The notes: a model not told the origin generated them from the sequence alone. A stretch of DNA of 64,000 bases from Solicola gregarius (GCF_025790165.1 NZ_CP094970.1:2542001-2606000); one strand, 5' to 3'; shown: positions 24,306 through 31,906, numbered from the stretch's first letter. Translations and numbers: made by a program.

Positions 24306-24659
24306 TCAGGCTTGGGTGCTGAGTACGCCGGCGAGCGTATCGAGGCGCTCGGGCACGACGGAATAGAACGCCCAGACGCCGCGCTGCTCGCGTTCCAGCA
24401 GGCCGGCGCCCACCAGCACCTTGAGGTGGTGCGACACCGTCGGCTGGCTCAGCCCGAGGGGTTCGTTCAGGTCGCACGCGCACGCTTCGCCGCCCTCATG
24501 TGACGCAATGATCGACAGCAGCCGCAACCGCGCCGGGTCGGCGACGGCCTTGAACGTGCGGGCGAGATCGGCCGCCTCGTCAGCGGCGATCGGTGTCGCG
24601 GTGAGCGACGTGGCGCACGTAGCTGAGTGATCCGTGATCTCGATGTCGACGGCGGGCAT
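24306..24659 (-). CDS. arsR: ArsR-family arsenite-responsive repressor with alpha3 CxC motif
   Basis: This is a 117-residue repressor with FKAVADPARLRLLSIIASHE, the metal-binding stretch EACACDLNEPLGLSQPTVSH and the wing LEREQRGVWAFYS. The CxC pair in the recognition-helix region is the arsenite site of classical ArsR. It diverges from the ACR3 gene. A longer start at 24731 exists, but it would bury one of the two operators in the coding region, and TGGAG precedes ATG 24659; hence the short form. Derepression by As(III) would open both directions. Confidence 0.88.
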   Translation of the reverse strand: MPAVDIEITDHSATCATSLTATPIAADEAADLARTFKAVADPARLRLLSIIASHEGGEACACDLNEPLGLSQPTVSHHLKVLVGAGLLEREQRGVWAFYSVVPERLDTLAGVLSTQA

Positions 24660-24677
24660 GTCTCCAGTATGCCCATC

Positions 24678-24734
24678 ACATTGACAGCCGTCGATGTCCC
24701 CGCTCATGCTGGACACATCGACGTCCATCAATGT
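24678..24734. promoter_or_regulatory. Twin ArsR operators between arsR and ACR3
   Basis: Two 20-bp inverted repeats of form ACATYGA-N6-TCRATGT lie at 24678-24697 and 24715-24734, centres 37 bases apart (about 3.5 helical turns). A weak ACR3 promoter (TGGACA at 24710, 16 bases, TGTAGC) overlaps the second. They lie between the divergent arsR and ACR3 genes and fit dimers of the CxC-type ArsR. Confidence 0.75.
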
Positions 24735-24751
24735 AGCGAGGTTTCCAGCCG

Positions 24752-25849
24752 ATGACCGATGCCCTGGACGCCGAGTATCCGCAGGCCGAGGTCATCGCAC
24801 GACTGTCCCGCCTCGACCGGCTCCTGCCCGTCTGGATCATCGCCGCGATGGCGCTCGGACTGGTCCTCGGGCGAGCCGTCCCCGGTCTCGACGCCGCACT
24901 CAACGCGATCGAGGTCGGCTCGGTCAGTCTGCCGATCGCGATCGGCCTGCTGCTGATGATGTACCCGGTCCTCGCGAAGGTCCGATACTCCGAGACGTCT
25001 CGCGTCACCGGCGACCGCAAGCTGCTCGCCGCGTCGCTGGTGTTGAACTGGCTGGCCGGTCCGGCGCTCATGTTCACGCTCGCCTGGCTCCTCCTTCCCG
25101 ATCTGCCGGAGTATCGCACCGGCCTGGTGATCGTCGGTCTCGCGCGGTGCATTGCGATGGTGCTGATCTGGAACGACCTCGCGTGCGGCGACCGCGAAGC
25201 CGCAGCCGTCCTCGTGGCGATCAACTCCGTCTTCCAGATCGTCGCGTTCGCCGCACTCGGCTGGTTCTACCTGCAGGTGCTTCCGGCCTGGCTCGGACTC
25301 GCCACCACCAGCGTCGAATTCTCCGCCGGCGCGATAGCCCTCAGCGTTCTCGTCTTCCTCGGCATCCCACTGCTCACCGGCTACCTCACCCGCACGATCG
25401 GCGAACGCGCCCGCGGACGCGAGTGGTACGAGAGCCGCTTCCTGCCACGTATCGGCCCAATTGCGCTGTACGGACTGCTGTTCACCATCGTCATGCTCTT
25501 CGCCCTGCAAGGCGACGCCATCACCAACCAGCCACTTGATGTCGTACGCATCGGATTGCCGCTGCTTGCGTACTTCGTCCTGATGTTCGCCACGTCCTGG
25601 GCGCTCGGCACACGCCTTCGCCTCGGCTACGCCAAGACCACTACGCTCGCGTTCACCGCGGCAGGCAACAACTTCGAACTCGCCATCGCGGTCGCCATCG
25701 GCACCTTCGGCGTTACCTCAGGCGAAGCACTCGCTGGCGTCGTCGGCCCACTCATCGAGGTGCCCGTCCTGGTCGCACTCGTCTACGTCGCCCTCTGGCT
25801 TCGCAACCGCGACACCCTCACCAGGTCAACGCAGAGGATCGACCAATGA
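24752..25849 (+). CDS. arsB: ACR3-family arsenite efflux transporter
   Basis: The 365-residue protein has ten predicted TM helices and belongs to the ACR3 (not the unrelated ArsB) group, although many annotations use arsB. It shows LPIAIGLLLMMYPVLAKVRY, the essential Cys in GLARCIAMVLIWNDLACGD, and the discontinuous TM9 segment LAFTAAGNNFELAIAVAIG. It carries As(III)OH3 or arsenite out against the proton gradient. The next reading frame overlaps the stop by ATGA, so arsenate reduction and efflux genes probably form one transcript driven from the twin-operator region. Confidence 0.93.
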   Translation: MTDALDAEYPQAEVIARLSRLDRLLPVWIIAAMALGLVLGRAVPGLDAALNAIEVGSVSLPIAIGLLLMMYPVLAKVRYSETSRVTGDRKLLAASLVLNWLAGPALMFTLAWLLLPDLPEYRTGLVIVGLARCIAMVLIWNDLACGDREAAAVLVAINSVFQIVAFAALGWFYLQVLPAWLGLATTSVEFSAGAIALSVLVFLGIPLLTGYLTRTIGERARGREWYESRFLPRIGPIALYGLLFTIVMLFALQGDAITNQPLDVVRIGLPLLAYFVLMFATSWALGTRLRLGYAKTTTLAFTAAGNNFELAIAVAIGTFGVTSGEALAGVVGPLIEVPVLVALVYVALWLRNRDTLTRSTQRIDQ

Positions 25850-26015
25850 CGACGCCCGATGAGTCACGTCGCGCGGAGTTGCCGGGTCTCCACAACCACC
25901 AAGCCTCGCTCACCGCGATCGTCGACGACCTCGCACCGCAACGTACCTGCCCGTGCTCGCCGGCCACTTCGCCCGCGAACGCCTCATCGCCATCGCTCAA
26001 GCCGAGGGAGCCATC
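25846..26015 (+). pseudogene. Decayed three-helix-bundle dimerization gene between ACR3 and arsC
   Basis: ATG 25846 overlaps the ACR3 stop (ATGA) and opens a frame MTTPDESRRAELPG.. ending in TAIVDDLAPQ. From 25941 the sequence continues in another frame as TYLPVLAGHFARERLIAIAQ. The second part is the last helix of the three-helix-bundle dimerization domain often encoded before actinobacterial LMW-phosphatase-like ArsC. The middle helix is missing and the frames no longer agree, so a deletion with frameshift has destroyed the gene. The remainder reads in frame into arsC without an intervening start. Confidence 0.6.
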
Positions 26016-26423
26016 ATGCCCACCATCCCCGAAGTCCTCTTCGTCTGCGTCCACAACGCAGGCCGCTCCCAGATGGCAGCGGCTCTGCTCGACCACCACG
26101 CACAGGGTCGGGTTCACGTACGCTCCGCAGGGTCACAACCGGCAGACCAGCTCAACCCCGCTGTCGTTGCAGCAATGGCCGAGATGGGTCTCGACATCTC
26201 CAAGGAGTTCCCCAAACCGCTCACCGACGACGTCGTCCGCGCCGCCGACGTCGTCATCACGATGGGCTGCGGCGACGCCTGCCCGATCTACCCCGGCAAG
26301 ACATACCTCGACTGGCAGCTCGACGACCCTGCCGGAAAGGACATCGATGACGTACGCCCGATCCGCGACCAGATCGAGGCGCGCGTCAAGGCCCTCATCG
26401 CCGAGCTGACAACCGGTACGTGA
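26016..26423 (+). CDS. arsC: Arsenate reductase of the LMW-phosphatase fold
   Basis: A 135-residue protein with the phosphatase P-loop CVHNAGRS (C11 to S18), DQLNPAVVAAMAEMGLDISKE and a DPAGKD loop bearing the general acid. It should reduce arsenate to arsenite for export by ACR3. Additional Cys85 and Cys89 in MGCGDACP could serve a thioredoxin-type relay, while actinobacterial relatives may use mycothiol and mycoredoxin; the sequence does not decide. ATG 26016 follows GAGGGAG by six bases. An in-frame Met at 25953 would add the decayed helix residues. Confidence 0.9.
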   Translation: MPTIPEVLFVCVHNAGRSQMAAALLDHHAQGRVHVRSAGSQPADQLNPAVVAAMAEMGLDISKEFPKPLTDDVVRAADVVITMGCGDACPIYPGKTYLDWQLDDPAGKDIDDVRPIRDQIEARVKALIAELTTGT

Positions 26424-26440
26424 GCCCGTCCGCGCAACGA

Positions 26441-26532
26441 TCCAGTCTTCGGCCTCCACTCCACGCGTCAAGAGCGCCCTCGGCGTCCCTTCGTGATGGC
26501 GCAAGCACCACCCTTGATCCGCTCCGCTTCGA
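26441..26532 (+). repeat. 92-bp direct repeat, right copy
   Basis: Partner of 21886-21977 (74 of 92 matches). Begins 18 bases after the arsC stop. Between 26533 and the next gene start there is no recognisable gene. The pair encloses the 4.5-kb arsenic module. Confidence 0.85.
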
Positions 26533-26649
26533 GACCGTCGTCGCCCGACCGTGCACCAGGGAAGCCGAACCGAGTCCCTTTCGTTGTTCGGCCGCGGTAC
26601 GCGGCTGGGGGGACGACACTGGGTGCTCCAAGGCGAAGGACGGCGCGGC

Positions 26650-27246
26650 ATGGAATCCCAGACCGGCGCAGCGGTACGGGCGGCACGCCGCTTGTGGCTC
26701 TGGCCGATCGCGATCCTGCTCGGGTTCCCGATTGGCGGGGGTGTCGCTGACCTGACCGTGGACGGTGTCGATTCGGTCGGCGCTGCACTGATTGCGGGCG
26801 TGATCGCGGGAGTGATCATCGGAGCAGCTGAATGGTTCGCGCTTCGGCGCTGGGTCTCGTGGCTCTGGCTTCCGGCCACGAGCGCGGGCATGGCCGTGGG
26901 CCTCGCCTCAGGCGCAGCGCTGGTCGACTACGGGATCGGCCGCGGCGATCTGGCCATCATGGGTGCCGTGACAGGACTTGGGGTGGGGGTACTTCAGATG
27001 ATGGCGCTCACATTGTCAGGGCATCCGATCTCGGGTGCAATCGCGTGGGCGGTGGCGAATCCTCCTGCCTGGGCGCTCGGTTGGTTCGTGTCGTCGTACG
27101 TCATCTCGAGAAACATAGATGAGCGGTTCCCGAACTTCGGCGCGAGCGGAGCGCTGGTATTCGGATTGCTGACCTGGCTGCTCCTCGCAGTGCTACTCAG
27201 TCGGTCATCCGCGGGTCGATCGGAATCGGGCACGGCGTCGCGGTGA
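26650..27246 (+). CDS. Unknown polytopic membrane protein
   Basis: The 198-residue protein has about six Gly/Ala-rich TM helices: AARRLWLWPIAILLGFPIGG, DSVGAALIAGVIAGVIIGAAE, then LWLPATSAGMAVGLASGAA, DLAIMGAVTGLGVGVLQMMA and two more, with small charged loops. No transporter signature is recognised. ATG 26650 has AAGGA about ten bases upstream. It overlaps the next gene by GTGA, so the two are probably co-translated and may form a complex. It follows the right 92-bp repeat, so it may have been part of the island before the arsenic module. Confidence 0.6.
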   Translation: MESQTGAAVRAARRLWLWPIAILLGFPIGGGVADLTVDGVDSVGAALIAGVIAGVIIGAAEWFALRRWVSWLWLPATSAGMAVGLASGAALVDYGIGRGDLAIMGAVTGLGVGVLQMMALTLSGHPISGAIAWAVANPPAWALGWFVSSYVISRNIDERFPNFGASGALVFGLLTWLLLAVLLSRSSAGRSESGTASR

Positions 27247-27935
27247 ACACCGAGCGCACAACCGGCACGCTCCTCGTGCTCTTGCCGCTCGCTTTCAACC
27301 TGTGCTTCTTCCTGCTCGCGCGTAGCTTCGACTACCCGGACGTCCTCCGCCGCCCCACCGCCGATGTTCTTACCCGATTTCGTGCCGGTGGCGCGCGTCT
27401 ACTGCTCTTGTGGTGGGTATTCGCGCTGACTGCGGTCCTGCTTGCTCCGGTGGCGGTTCTCCTCGCAGTCGCCATGGTCGGCGCCGATCGGGGCGTAGTC
27501 GCGGTCGCGGCGACAACAGGGGTGTTGGCGGGCACCGTGCAGTTCCTGGGTCTGGTTCGCTGGCCGTTCCTCGTTCCCTATCTCGCACGAGTCGACGGCG
27601 ACCCCGACGCCAGCCTTGCACGTCGCGAAGCCGTCGATGTCCTGTTCCAAGCTCTCAACCGCTATCTCGGCGTTGCGGTCGGTGAGCACCTCGGCTATCT
27701 CTTCACGGGCGGCTGGAGCGTTCTCTCCGGAGTCGCGCTAATTCAGTCCAGCAACGCACCAGGGTGGCTCGGCATCGCCGGGATCATCGTCGGCAGTCTG
27801 CTCATGATGTGCTCGGTGGAGTTCGTCGGCAGCTTCGAGCGACACGGCTGGAGAGTAGCCGCGGTAATGACCCCGATCGCGTACATCGCGTGGTCCCTAT
27901 GGCTAGTCGCCGTCGGAATCGCCCTACTCCTGTAG
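27243..27935 (+). CDS. DUF4386-like membrane protein
   Basis: The 230-residue protein starts at GTG 27243, four bases inside the preceding gene. About six to seven TM helices are visible (GTLLVLLPLAFNLCFFLLA; LLLLWWVFALTAVLLAPVAV; VAVAATTGVLAGTVQFLGLV; WSVLSGVALIQSS; WLGIAGIIVGSLLMMC; AYIAWSLWLVAVGIALLL). The order of helices and the C-terminal W-L-V-A-x-G-x-A-L-L resemble DUF4386 proteins such as the one encoded 130 bases downstream. Function unknown. Confidence 0.62.
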   Translation: MNTERTTGTLLVLLPLAFNLCFFLLARSFDYPDVLRRPTADVLTRFRAGGARLLLLWWVFALTAVLLAPVAVLLAVAMVGADRGVVAVAATTGVLAGTVQFLGLVRWPFLVPYLARVDGDPDASLARREAVDVLFQALNRYLGVAVGEHLGYLFTGGWSVLSGVALIQSSNAPGWLGIAGIIVGSLLMMCSVEFVGSFERHGWRVAAVMTPIAYIAWSLWLVAVGIALLL

Positions 27936-28066
27936 GTGGTCCAGGTGACCAACGGTCGGCCAAGAGCCACCCGACCGTGGCGGCGTCCAACAATCTGCAT
28001 TCCTGCCCCGGCTGAGAACGTCCCTGGGATCGTTGACGACAAGGCGCGACGTCAGAGGAGTCCGAT

Positions 28067-28804
28067 ATGAGCGCACACAGAAGGACCGCCCTTATCGCGG
28101 GAGTCTTCTTCGCCTTCACCTTCATCGCGTCCATCCCGGCGCTTCCGCTCTACGACTCAATCGTGAACGACACCGACTACATACTCGGTTCGGGCTACGA
28201 CACACGCGTGGCATTCGGGGCATTGGGCGAGATCGTCACGGCCATCGCCGGCGTCGGAACCGCCGTCGTGCTGTTCCCCATCGTCAAACGGCAAAGTGAA
28301 GCACTCGCGCTCGGGTACGTCGCCGTACGCATCGTCGAGTCCACGATCATCGTGGTCGGGCTGATGAGTCTCCTGGCAGTCGTCACGCTCCGAGACGAAC
28401 TCGGCGCCGGCGCAGGATCCGAAACAGTTGTCGTGGCGGGGCAATCGCTGGTCGCGTTACATGACGCAACGTTCCTTCTCGGGCCTGCGTTCTGCGCTGG
28501 CATCGGCAATGGCATTCTGCTCGGCTACCTGATGTACAAGTCCGGGCTCGTACCACGTCGAATGGCCCTGATCGGCCTCATTGGCGGCCCGTTAGCGTTG
28601 ATCACAGCAACAGCCGTGCTTTTCGGAGCGTGGGAGCAGCTATCCGGGATCTCCTTCTTGTTCACACTCCCAGAGATCGTCTGGGAAGCCTCGCTCACGA
28701 TCTGGCTCATAGCGAAGGGATTCCGGCCCTGCCCGATCCTCGATCAGGATGCGCCGCCCGAATCGCAGCCGACGTCACCGCCACGACGCGCATCCACCAC
28801 ATGA
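28067..28804 (+). CDS. DUF4386 domain membrane protein
   Basis: The 245-residue protein with seven predicted TM helices matches the DUF4386 pattern well: RTALIAGVFFAFTFIASIP, YDTRVAFGALGEIVTAIAGV, ALALGYVAVRIVESTIIVVG and PRRMALIGLIGGPLALITAT. The polar tail (DQDAPPESQPTSPPRRASTT) stays in the cytoplasm. The conserved Arg/Glu pair in VRIVES is typical. No molecular role is established for the family. It is the last intact gene before the right attachment site; its stop lies only 18 bases from the tRNA-like repeat. Confidence 0.85.
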   Translation: MSAHRRTALIAGVFFAFTFIASIPALPLYDSIVNDTDYILGSGYDTRVAFGALGEIVTAIAGVGTAVVLFPIVKRQSEALALGYVAVRIVESTIIVVGLMSLLAVVTLRDELGAGAGSETVVVAGQSLVALHDATFLLGPAFCAGIGNGILLGYLMYKSGLVPRRMALIGLIGGPLALITATAVLFGAWEQLSGISFLFTLPEIVWEASLTIWLIAKGFRPCPILDQDAPPESQPTSPPRRASTT

Positions 28805-28822
28805 CCCGGCGACCGCGACTGT

Positions 28823-28845
28823 GTAGTGAGAAGGTCGTCGGTTCG
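28823..28845 (+). other. Right attachment site, tRNA-Thr fragment
   Basis: Matches 21633-21655 in 22 of 23 bases (mismatch A/G at the fourth base). The sequence diverges right after GGTTCG. It ends 12 bases before the epoxide hydrolase stop. It lacks an acceptor stem, so it is not a tRNA gene. Confidence 0.75.
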
Positions 28846-28856
28846 GACCTCCTGGT

Positions 28857-30032
28857 TCACCGATCGGCCGCCAGCACCGCCGCGAGGCCAGCTTGTAGAT
28901 CCTTGACGAAGTACGCGGGAACCTCCAGCGACGGGAAGTGCCCTCCGCTTTCGGGCGACGTCCATCGGACGATCTGTCGGTACCGCTCCTGTGCCCATGC
29001 GCGCGGGGTGCGCGACTCGATGTCGCGGGGATACATGGTGATTGCCGACGGGACGTCGACCCGAAGCTCAGGGTCGAGCGAGTTGGGGCTTTCGTAGTAG
29101 ATGCGGGCCGCGGATGCGCCGGTCCGCGTCAGCCAGTACAGGGTGACGTCGTCGAGAATCCTGTCTCTGGAAATCGTCTCGAACGGGCTGTCGTCGGTGT
29201 CCGACCACTCGGCGAACTTGTCGAGGAGCCAGGCAAGAAGCCCGACCGGTGAGTCGACGAGCGAGTAGCCGATGGTCTGCGGTCGGGTCGCCTGCTGCTT
29301 CGCGTACGCCCGGTGGTGGCGCCAGAAGTCGCTGGTTTCCTCGGTCCGTTCGCGCTCGGCCGCCGTCAGCCCTTCCGTGGTCAACCCGGTCGGTGCCAGG
29401 GCGAACGTCGTGTGGATGCCGAGAACGTGCGCCGGGAATCTGCCGCCGAGGACGGTGGTGACGTTGCCTCCCCAGTCACCGCCGTGTGCCGCGAACTTCT
29501 GGTAGCCGAGCCTCCCCATCAGTTCCACCCATGCGGCCGCGATCTTCTCGATTCCCCACCCGGTGGTGGCGGGCTTGTCGCTGTAACCGAATCCCGGTAG
29601 CGACGGGACCACGACGTGGAACGCCGGCGCGTCGGCAGTTCTCGGATCTGCCAGCTCGTCCACGACATCGATGAACTCAGCAATGCTGCCCGGCCAGCCG
29701 TGCGTCAAGATCAGCGGAGTGGCGTCTGCGCGCGGGGATCGGCGGTGCAGGAAGTGGATTCCCAGACCGTCAATGGTCGTGCGGAACTGGCCGATTCGGT
29801 CAAGGCGCTTTTCGAACGACCGCCAGTTGTACTCGGTACGCCAGTAGTCCACGACGTCGACGAGGTCGGTGAGGGGAACGCCCTGGTCCCATCGGCGAGG
29901 GTCCGGCGCGGCGCGATAGACCGTCTCGGCTTCGGGCAGCCGCGCCGCGGCCAGTCGCGCGCGCAGATCGTCGAGGTCAGCGTCGGAGGCGTGGGCAACG
30001 AATGCTTGCACCTCGCTGGTGAGACGGGGCAT
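28857..30032 (-). CDS. Epoxide hydrolase (EHN-type alpha/beta hydrolase)
   Basis: The 391-residue protein has the N-terminal epoxide-hydrolase helix region (DLRARLAAARLPEAETVYRA, YWRTEYNWRSFEKRLDRI) followed by an alpha/beta hydrolase. The oxyanion motif is HGWPGS (111-116) and the nucleophile elbow GGDWGG (D186). FWRHHRAYAKQQATRPQTIG belongs to the lid, and the catalytic His is in GGHFPSLE near 365. The enzyme adds water to an epoxide by way of an aspartyl ester, acting on juvenile-hormone- or fatty-acid-like substrates in the family. ATG 30032 has GGAGG five bases upstream. It diverges from the CGNR gene; twin operators in the gap suggest repression. Confidence 0.9.
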   Translation of the reverse strand: MPRLTSEVQAFVAHASDADLDDLRARLAAARLPEAETVYRAAPDPRRWDQGVPLTDLVDVVDYWRTEYNWRSFEKRLDRIGQFRTTIDGLGIHFLHRRSPRADATPLILTHGWPGSIAEFIDVVDELADPRTADAPAFHVVVPSLPGFGYSDKPATTGWGIEKIAAAWVELMGRLGYQKFAAHGGDWGGNVTTVLGGRFPAHVLGIHTTFALAPTGLTTEGLTAAERERTEETSDFWRHHRAYAKQQATRPQTIGYSLVDSPVGLLAWLLDKFAEWSDTDDSPFETISRDRILDDVTLYWLTRTGASAARIYYESPNSLDPELRVDVPSAITMYPRDIESRTPRAWAQERYRQIVRWTSPESGGHFPSLEVPAYFVKDLQAGLAAVLAADR

Positions 30033-30072
30033 GAGACCTCCTGGCCATCGCGGATCCGGTGCGTACGGTTGC

Positions 30073-30133
30073 GAACCGGCTAAGACGGTTCTAACACACT
30101 GCCTCGCCGGCGTGCAACCGGCTAAGGTGGTTC
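30073..30133. promoter_or_regulatory. Twin operators in the epoxide hydrolase / CGNR divergent gap
   Basis: Two 19-bp elements of form SAACCGGCTAAGRYGGTTC occupy 30073-30091 and 30115-30133, spaced 42 bases (four helical turns). Each has AACC/GGTT dyad symmetry. The second ends one base before the CGNR start codon at 30135, suggesting autoregulation and joint control of the epoxide hydrolase. Confidence 0.72.
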
Positions 30134-30134
30134 C

Positions 30135-30710
30135 ATGCGTGCAGAGTTCCCTGACTTCCGACTCGGCAACGTGCTGGCGACCAGCTTCACGGCGACTCTG
30201 ACGGAGCGTCACGGCGACGCTGTGGAGCGCATTCCCACGCCGCAGCGACTCGTCGACTGGCTGGCAGTGAGCGGCCTCGCCGTGGACTCCTGCACCACCG
30301 CCCAGCTCGAACGCAGTTGGGAACTGAGGGAGTCGATTCACGCCGCCGCGACGGCGACCGCGACCCACGACTCACTCCCTGCGTCTGCCCTCCGCACCAT
30401 CAATGACTGCAGCATTCAGGGTGGGGCCGCGGCTGTCCTGACGCCCGAGAGACATCGGCAATGGCGACTGAGCTCGGCTTCCCGCGTAGAAGATGCCCTC
30501 AGCGTGATCGCCGCCGACGCGATCAGCATCATCGCGGGCGAGCGAGACGGAAGGATGGCCTTGTGCGCGTCGCCGACTTGCCAAGCCGCCTTCTTCGACA
30601 CCAGCCAGAGTCGCACCCGCAAATGGTGTGACATGAACACGTGCGGGAATCGTCAGAAGAAGGCGCGCTTCAATGCGAAGCAGCGCAAGAGCCCCGCATC
30701 GGCGCAGTGA
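30135..30710 (+). CDS. CGNR zinc-finger regulator (ABATE domain)
   Basis: The 191-residue protein has an N-terminal ABATE-type ligand-binding helical region (FRLGNVLATSFTATLTERHG, TPQRLVDWLAVSGL) and a C-terminal CGNR zinc finger: CASPTC and CDMNTCGNRQKKARF. The Cys ligands number four and the tail is basic, as in DNA-binding members thought to act as stress- or ligand-responsive regulators. It diverges from the epoxide hydrolase gene. The start at 30135 sits one base after the second operator, leaving almost no leader; a leaderless transcript is possible. Confidence 0.85.
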   Translation: MRAEFPDFRLGNVLATSFTATLTERHGDAVERIPTPQRLVDWLAVSGLAVDSCTTAQLERSWELRESIHAAATATATHDSLPASALRTINDCSIQGGAAAVLTPERHRQWRLSSASRVEDALSVIAADAISIIAGERDGRMALCASPTCQAAFFDTSQSRTRKWCDMNTCGNRQKKARFNAKQRKSPASAQ

Positions 30711-30765
30711 CCCTCTGATCATCCGGGTGTACGGTCCGGCCGAGTTCTGAGAGAAGGGTTGATGC

Positions 30766-31299
30766 ATGTCGGACACCGAGAGGGTCGTGGAGATTCGCGG
30801 GTCGCGCGTGACTCTTGCCCGGTTTCGGACGAGCGACTTCGACGCGGTGCACGCGTTCGCGTCGGACCCCGTGGTCTGCCAGTTCACGACATGGGGACCC
30901 AATACCGCCGAGGACACACACGCGTTTATAGCCGAGGCGACCGCACGGATGAACGACGGTTACCTCCTTGCGGTCGTCCTTGATGAGGACGTGGTCGGCT
31001 CGGCGGCCGTCTGGACTACCAGCCAAGGCGACCGGACAGGAGAGTTCGGGTACACAATTCGCCGCGACTGCTGGGGCCGCGGCTTGGGAACCGAAGCGGC
31101 GACGCTGCTGATGCGGCTCGGATTCGACCGCCTGGGATTGGAGCGCCTGGCTGCGACGTGCGCACCGGACAACATTGGTTCCATCCGGGTCCTGGAGAAG
31201 GCGGGCCTGCGCCGCGAGGGACTTCTCCGTGGACACGTCCTACTCCGGGGTCAACGGCGGGACTCTCTCGTCTTCGGGCGTCTCGTCACGGATACGTGA
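30766..31299 (+). CDS. RimJ/RimL-type GNAT acetyltransferase
   Basis: The 177-residue single GNAT domain opens with VEIRGSRVTLARFRTSDFDAV, has FGYTIRRDCWGRGLGTEAAT as the acetyl-CoA loop (R/Q-x-x-G-x-G/A), and ends with CAPDNIGSIRVLEKAGLRRE, a signature of ribosomal-protein alanine acetyltransferase-like enzymes. The substrate is open: protein N-termini, aminoglycosides and small amines are all known in the family. ATG 30766 is the first start. The downstream gene is convergent and 22 bases away. Confidence 0.85.
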   Translation: MSDTERVVEIRGSRVTLARFRTSDFDAVHAFASDPVVCQFTTWGPNTAEDTHAFIAEATARMNDGYLLAVVLDEDVVGSAAVWTTSQGDRTGEFGYTIRRDCWGRGLGTEAATLLMRLGFDRLGLERLAATCAPDNIGSIRVLEKAGLRREGLLRGHVLLRGQRRDSLVFGRLVTDT

Positions 31300-31321
31300 A
31301 GGTGCGCACGTCTGGACGCTG

Positions 31322-31906
31322 TCAATCGCCCCGCAGGTACGTCACCAGCACAACGCCGCTTGGAGAGGTATCGGTCTTTGCGAGGTCGAAGTGGGCGAGA
31401 TGCGCCTGGTCGTCGAACATGCGCTTTCCCGATCCGAGGATCACCGGAAACACGAGTAGCCGATACTCGTCGACCAGATCGCATGCAGCGAGCGACCCGA
31501 CGAGCGTTCCAGACCCAAGGACGAGCAGGTCACCCGATGCCTGCTCCTTCAGCTGCCGCACGCCCCGGTGCGTTTCGTCGTTCGCGATGCGCTCGGAGTT
31601 GTGCCAACGCAGCGTCGCAGAACGGGAGACGACGTACTTCGGCAGCCGGTTCATCGCCGCGACTGCAGGCTCACTCTCATCCGCGGTCGACCATGCCTCG
31701 GCGAGGATCGCGTAGGTTCGGCCACCGAGCAACAAGCCGCTGGCCGACACGGTTGCGCGCCGCATGAAGTCGGCAACCGAATCGTCGCTGTACGGCGTGA
31801 CCCATCCGCCGTTTGTGAAGCCGCCATCATCATCCTCATCGGCCGACAGCGGCGACTGGATAACACCATCGATACTCGTAAAGTTCGTGACCACTACCCG
31901 CGCCAT
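31322..31906 (-). CDS. Dihydrofolate-reductase-fold oxidoreductase (RibD C-terminal type)
   Basis: The 194-residue protein begins VVVTNFTSIDGVIQSP, the DHFR-like first strand. LLLGGRTYAILAEAW supplies the NADPH-binding turn, GDLLVLGSGTLVGSLAACDL the second binding loop, and RLLVFPVILGSGKRMF the hallmark of the RibD-C group. Length fits the family (180-210). In actinobacteria these proteins are mostly uncharacterised NADPH-dependent reductases. GGAGG lies six bases before ATG 31906. A second family member occurs at 47630-48235. Confidence 0.85.
   Translation of the reverse strand: MARVVVTNFTSIDGVIQSPLSADEDDDGGFTNGGWVTPYSDDSVADFMRRATVSASGLLLGGRTYAILAEAWSTADESEPAVAAMNRLPKYVVSRSATLRWHNSERIANDETHRGVRQLKEQASGDLLVLGSGTLVGSLAACDLVDEYRLLVFPVILGSGKRMFDDQAHLAHFDLAKTDTSPSGVVLVTYLRGD

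Larger units (their letters stand above)
21633..28845. mobile_element. Genomic island integrated in tRNA-Thr, carrying arsenic resistance
   Basis: The island is bounded by a tRNA-derived direct repeat (21633-21655 and 28823-28845). Just inside the left end is a tyrosine integrase remnant. Inside are ArsO, two ArsR types, ACR3, ArsC, an unknown membrane protein, and three membrane genes of which at least one is DUF4386. The integrase is inactive, so the element is probably fixed. A+T content rises by eye in parts, especially at 22073-22864. Confidence 0.78.

Noticed and set aside
24660-24731. Extra N-terminus of the second arsR
   Set aside because: The segment coincides with a symmetric operator and has no conserved protein feature.
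28823-28845. Second tRNA gene
   Set aside because: Only the anticodon-to-T-loop piece is present, with no acceptor stem or D-arm; it is an attachment site.
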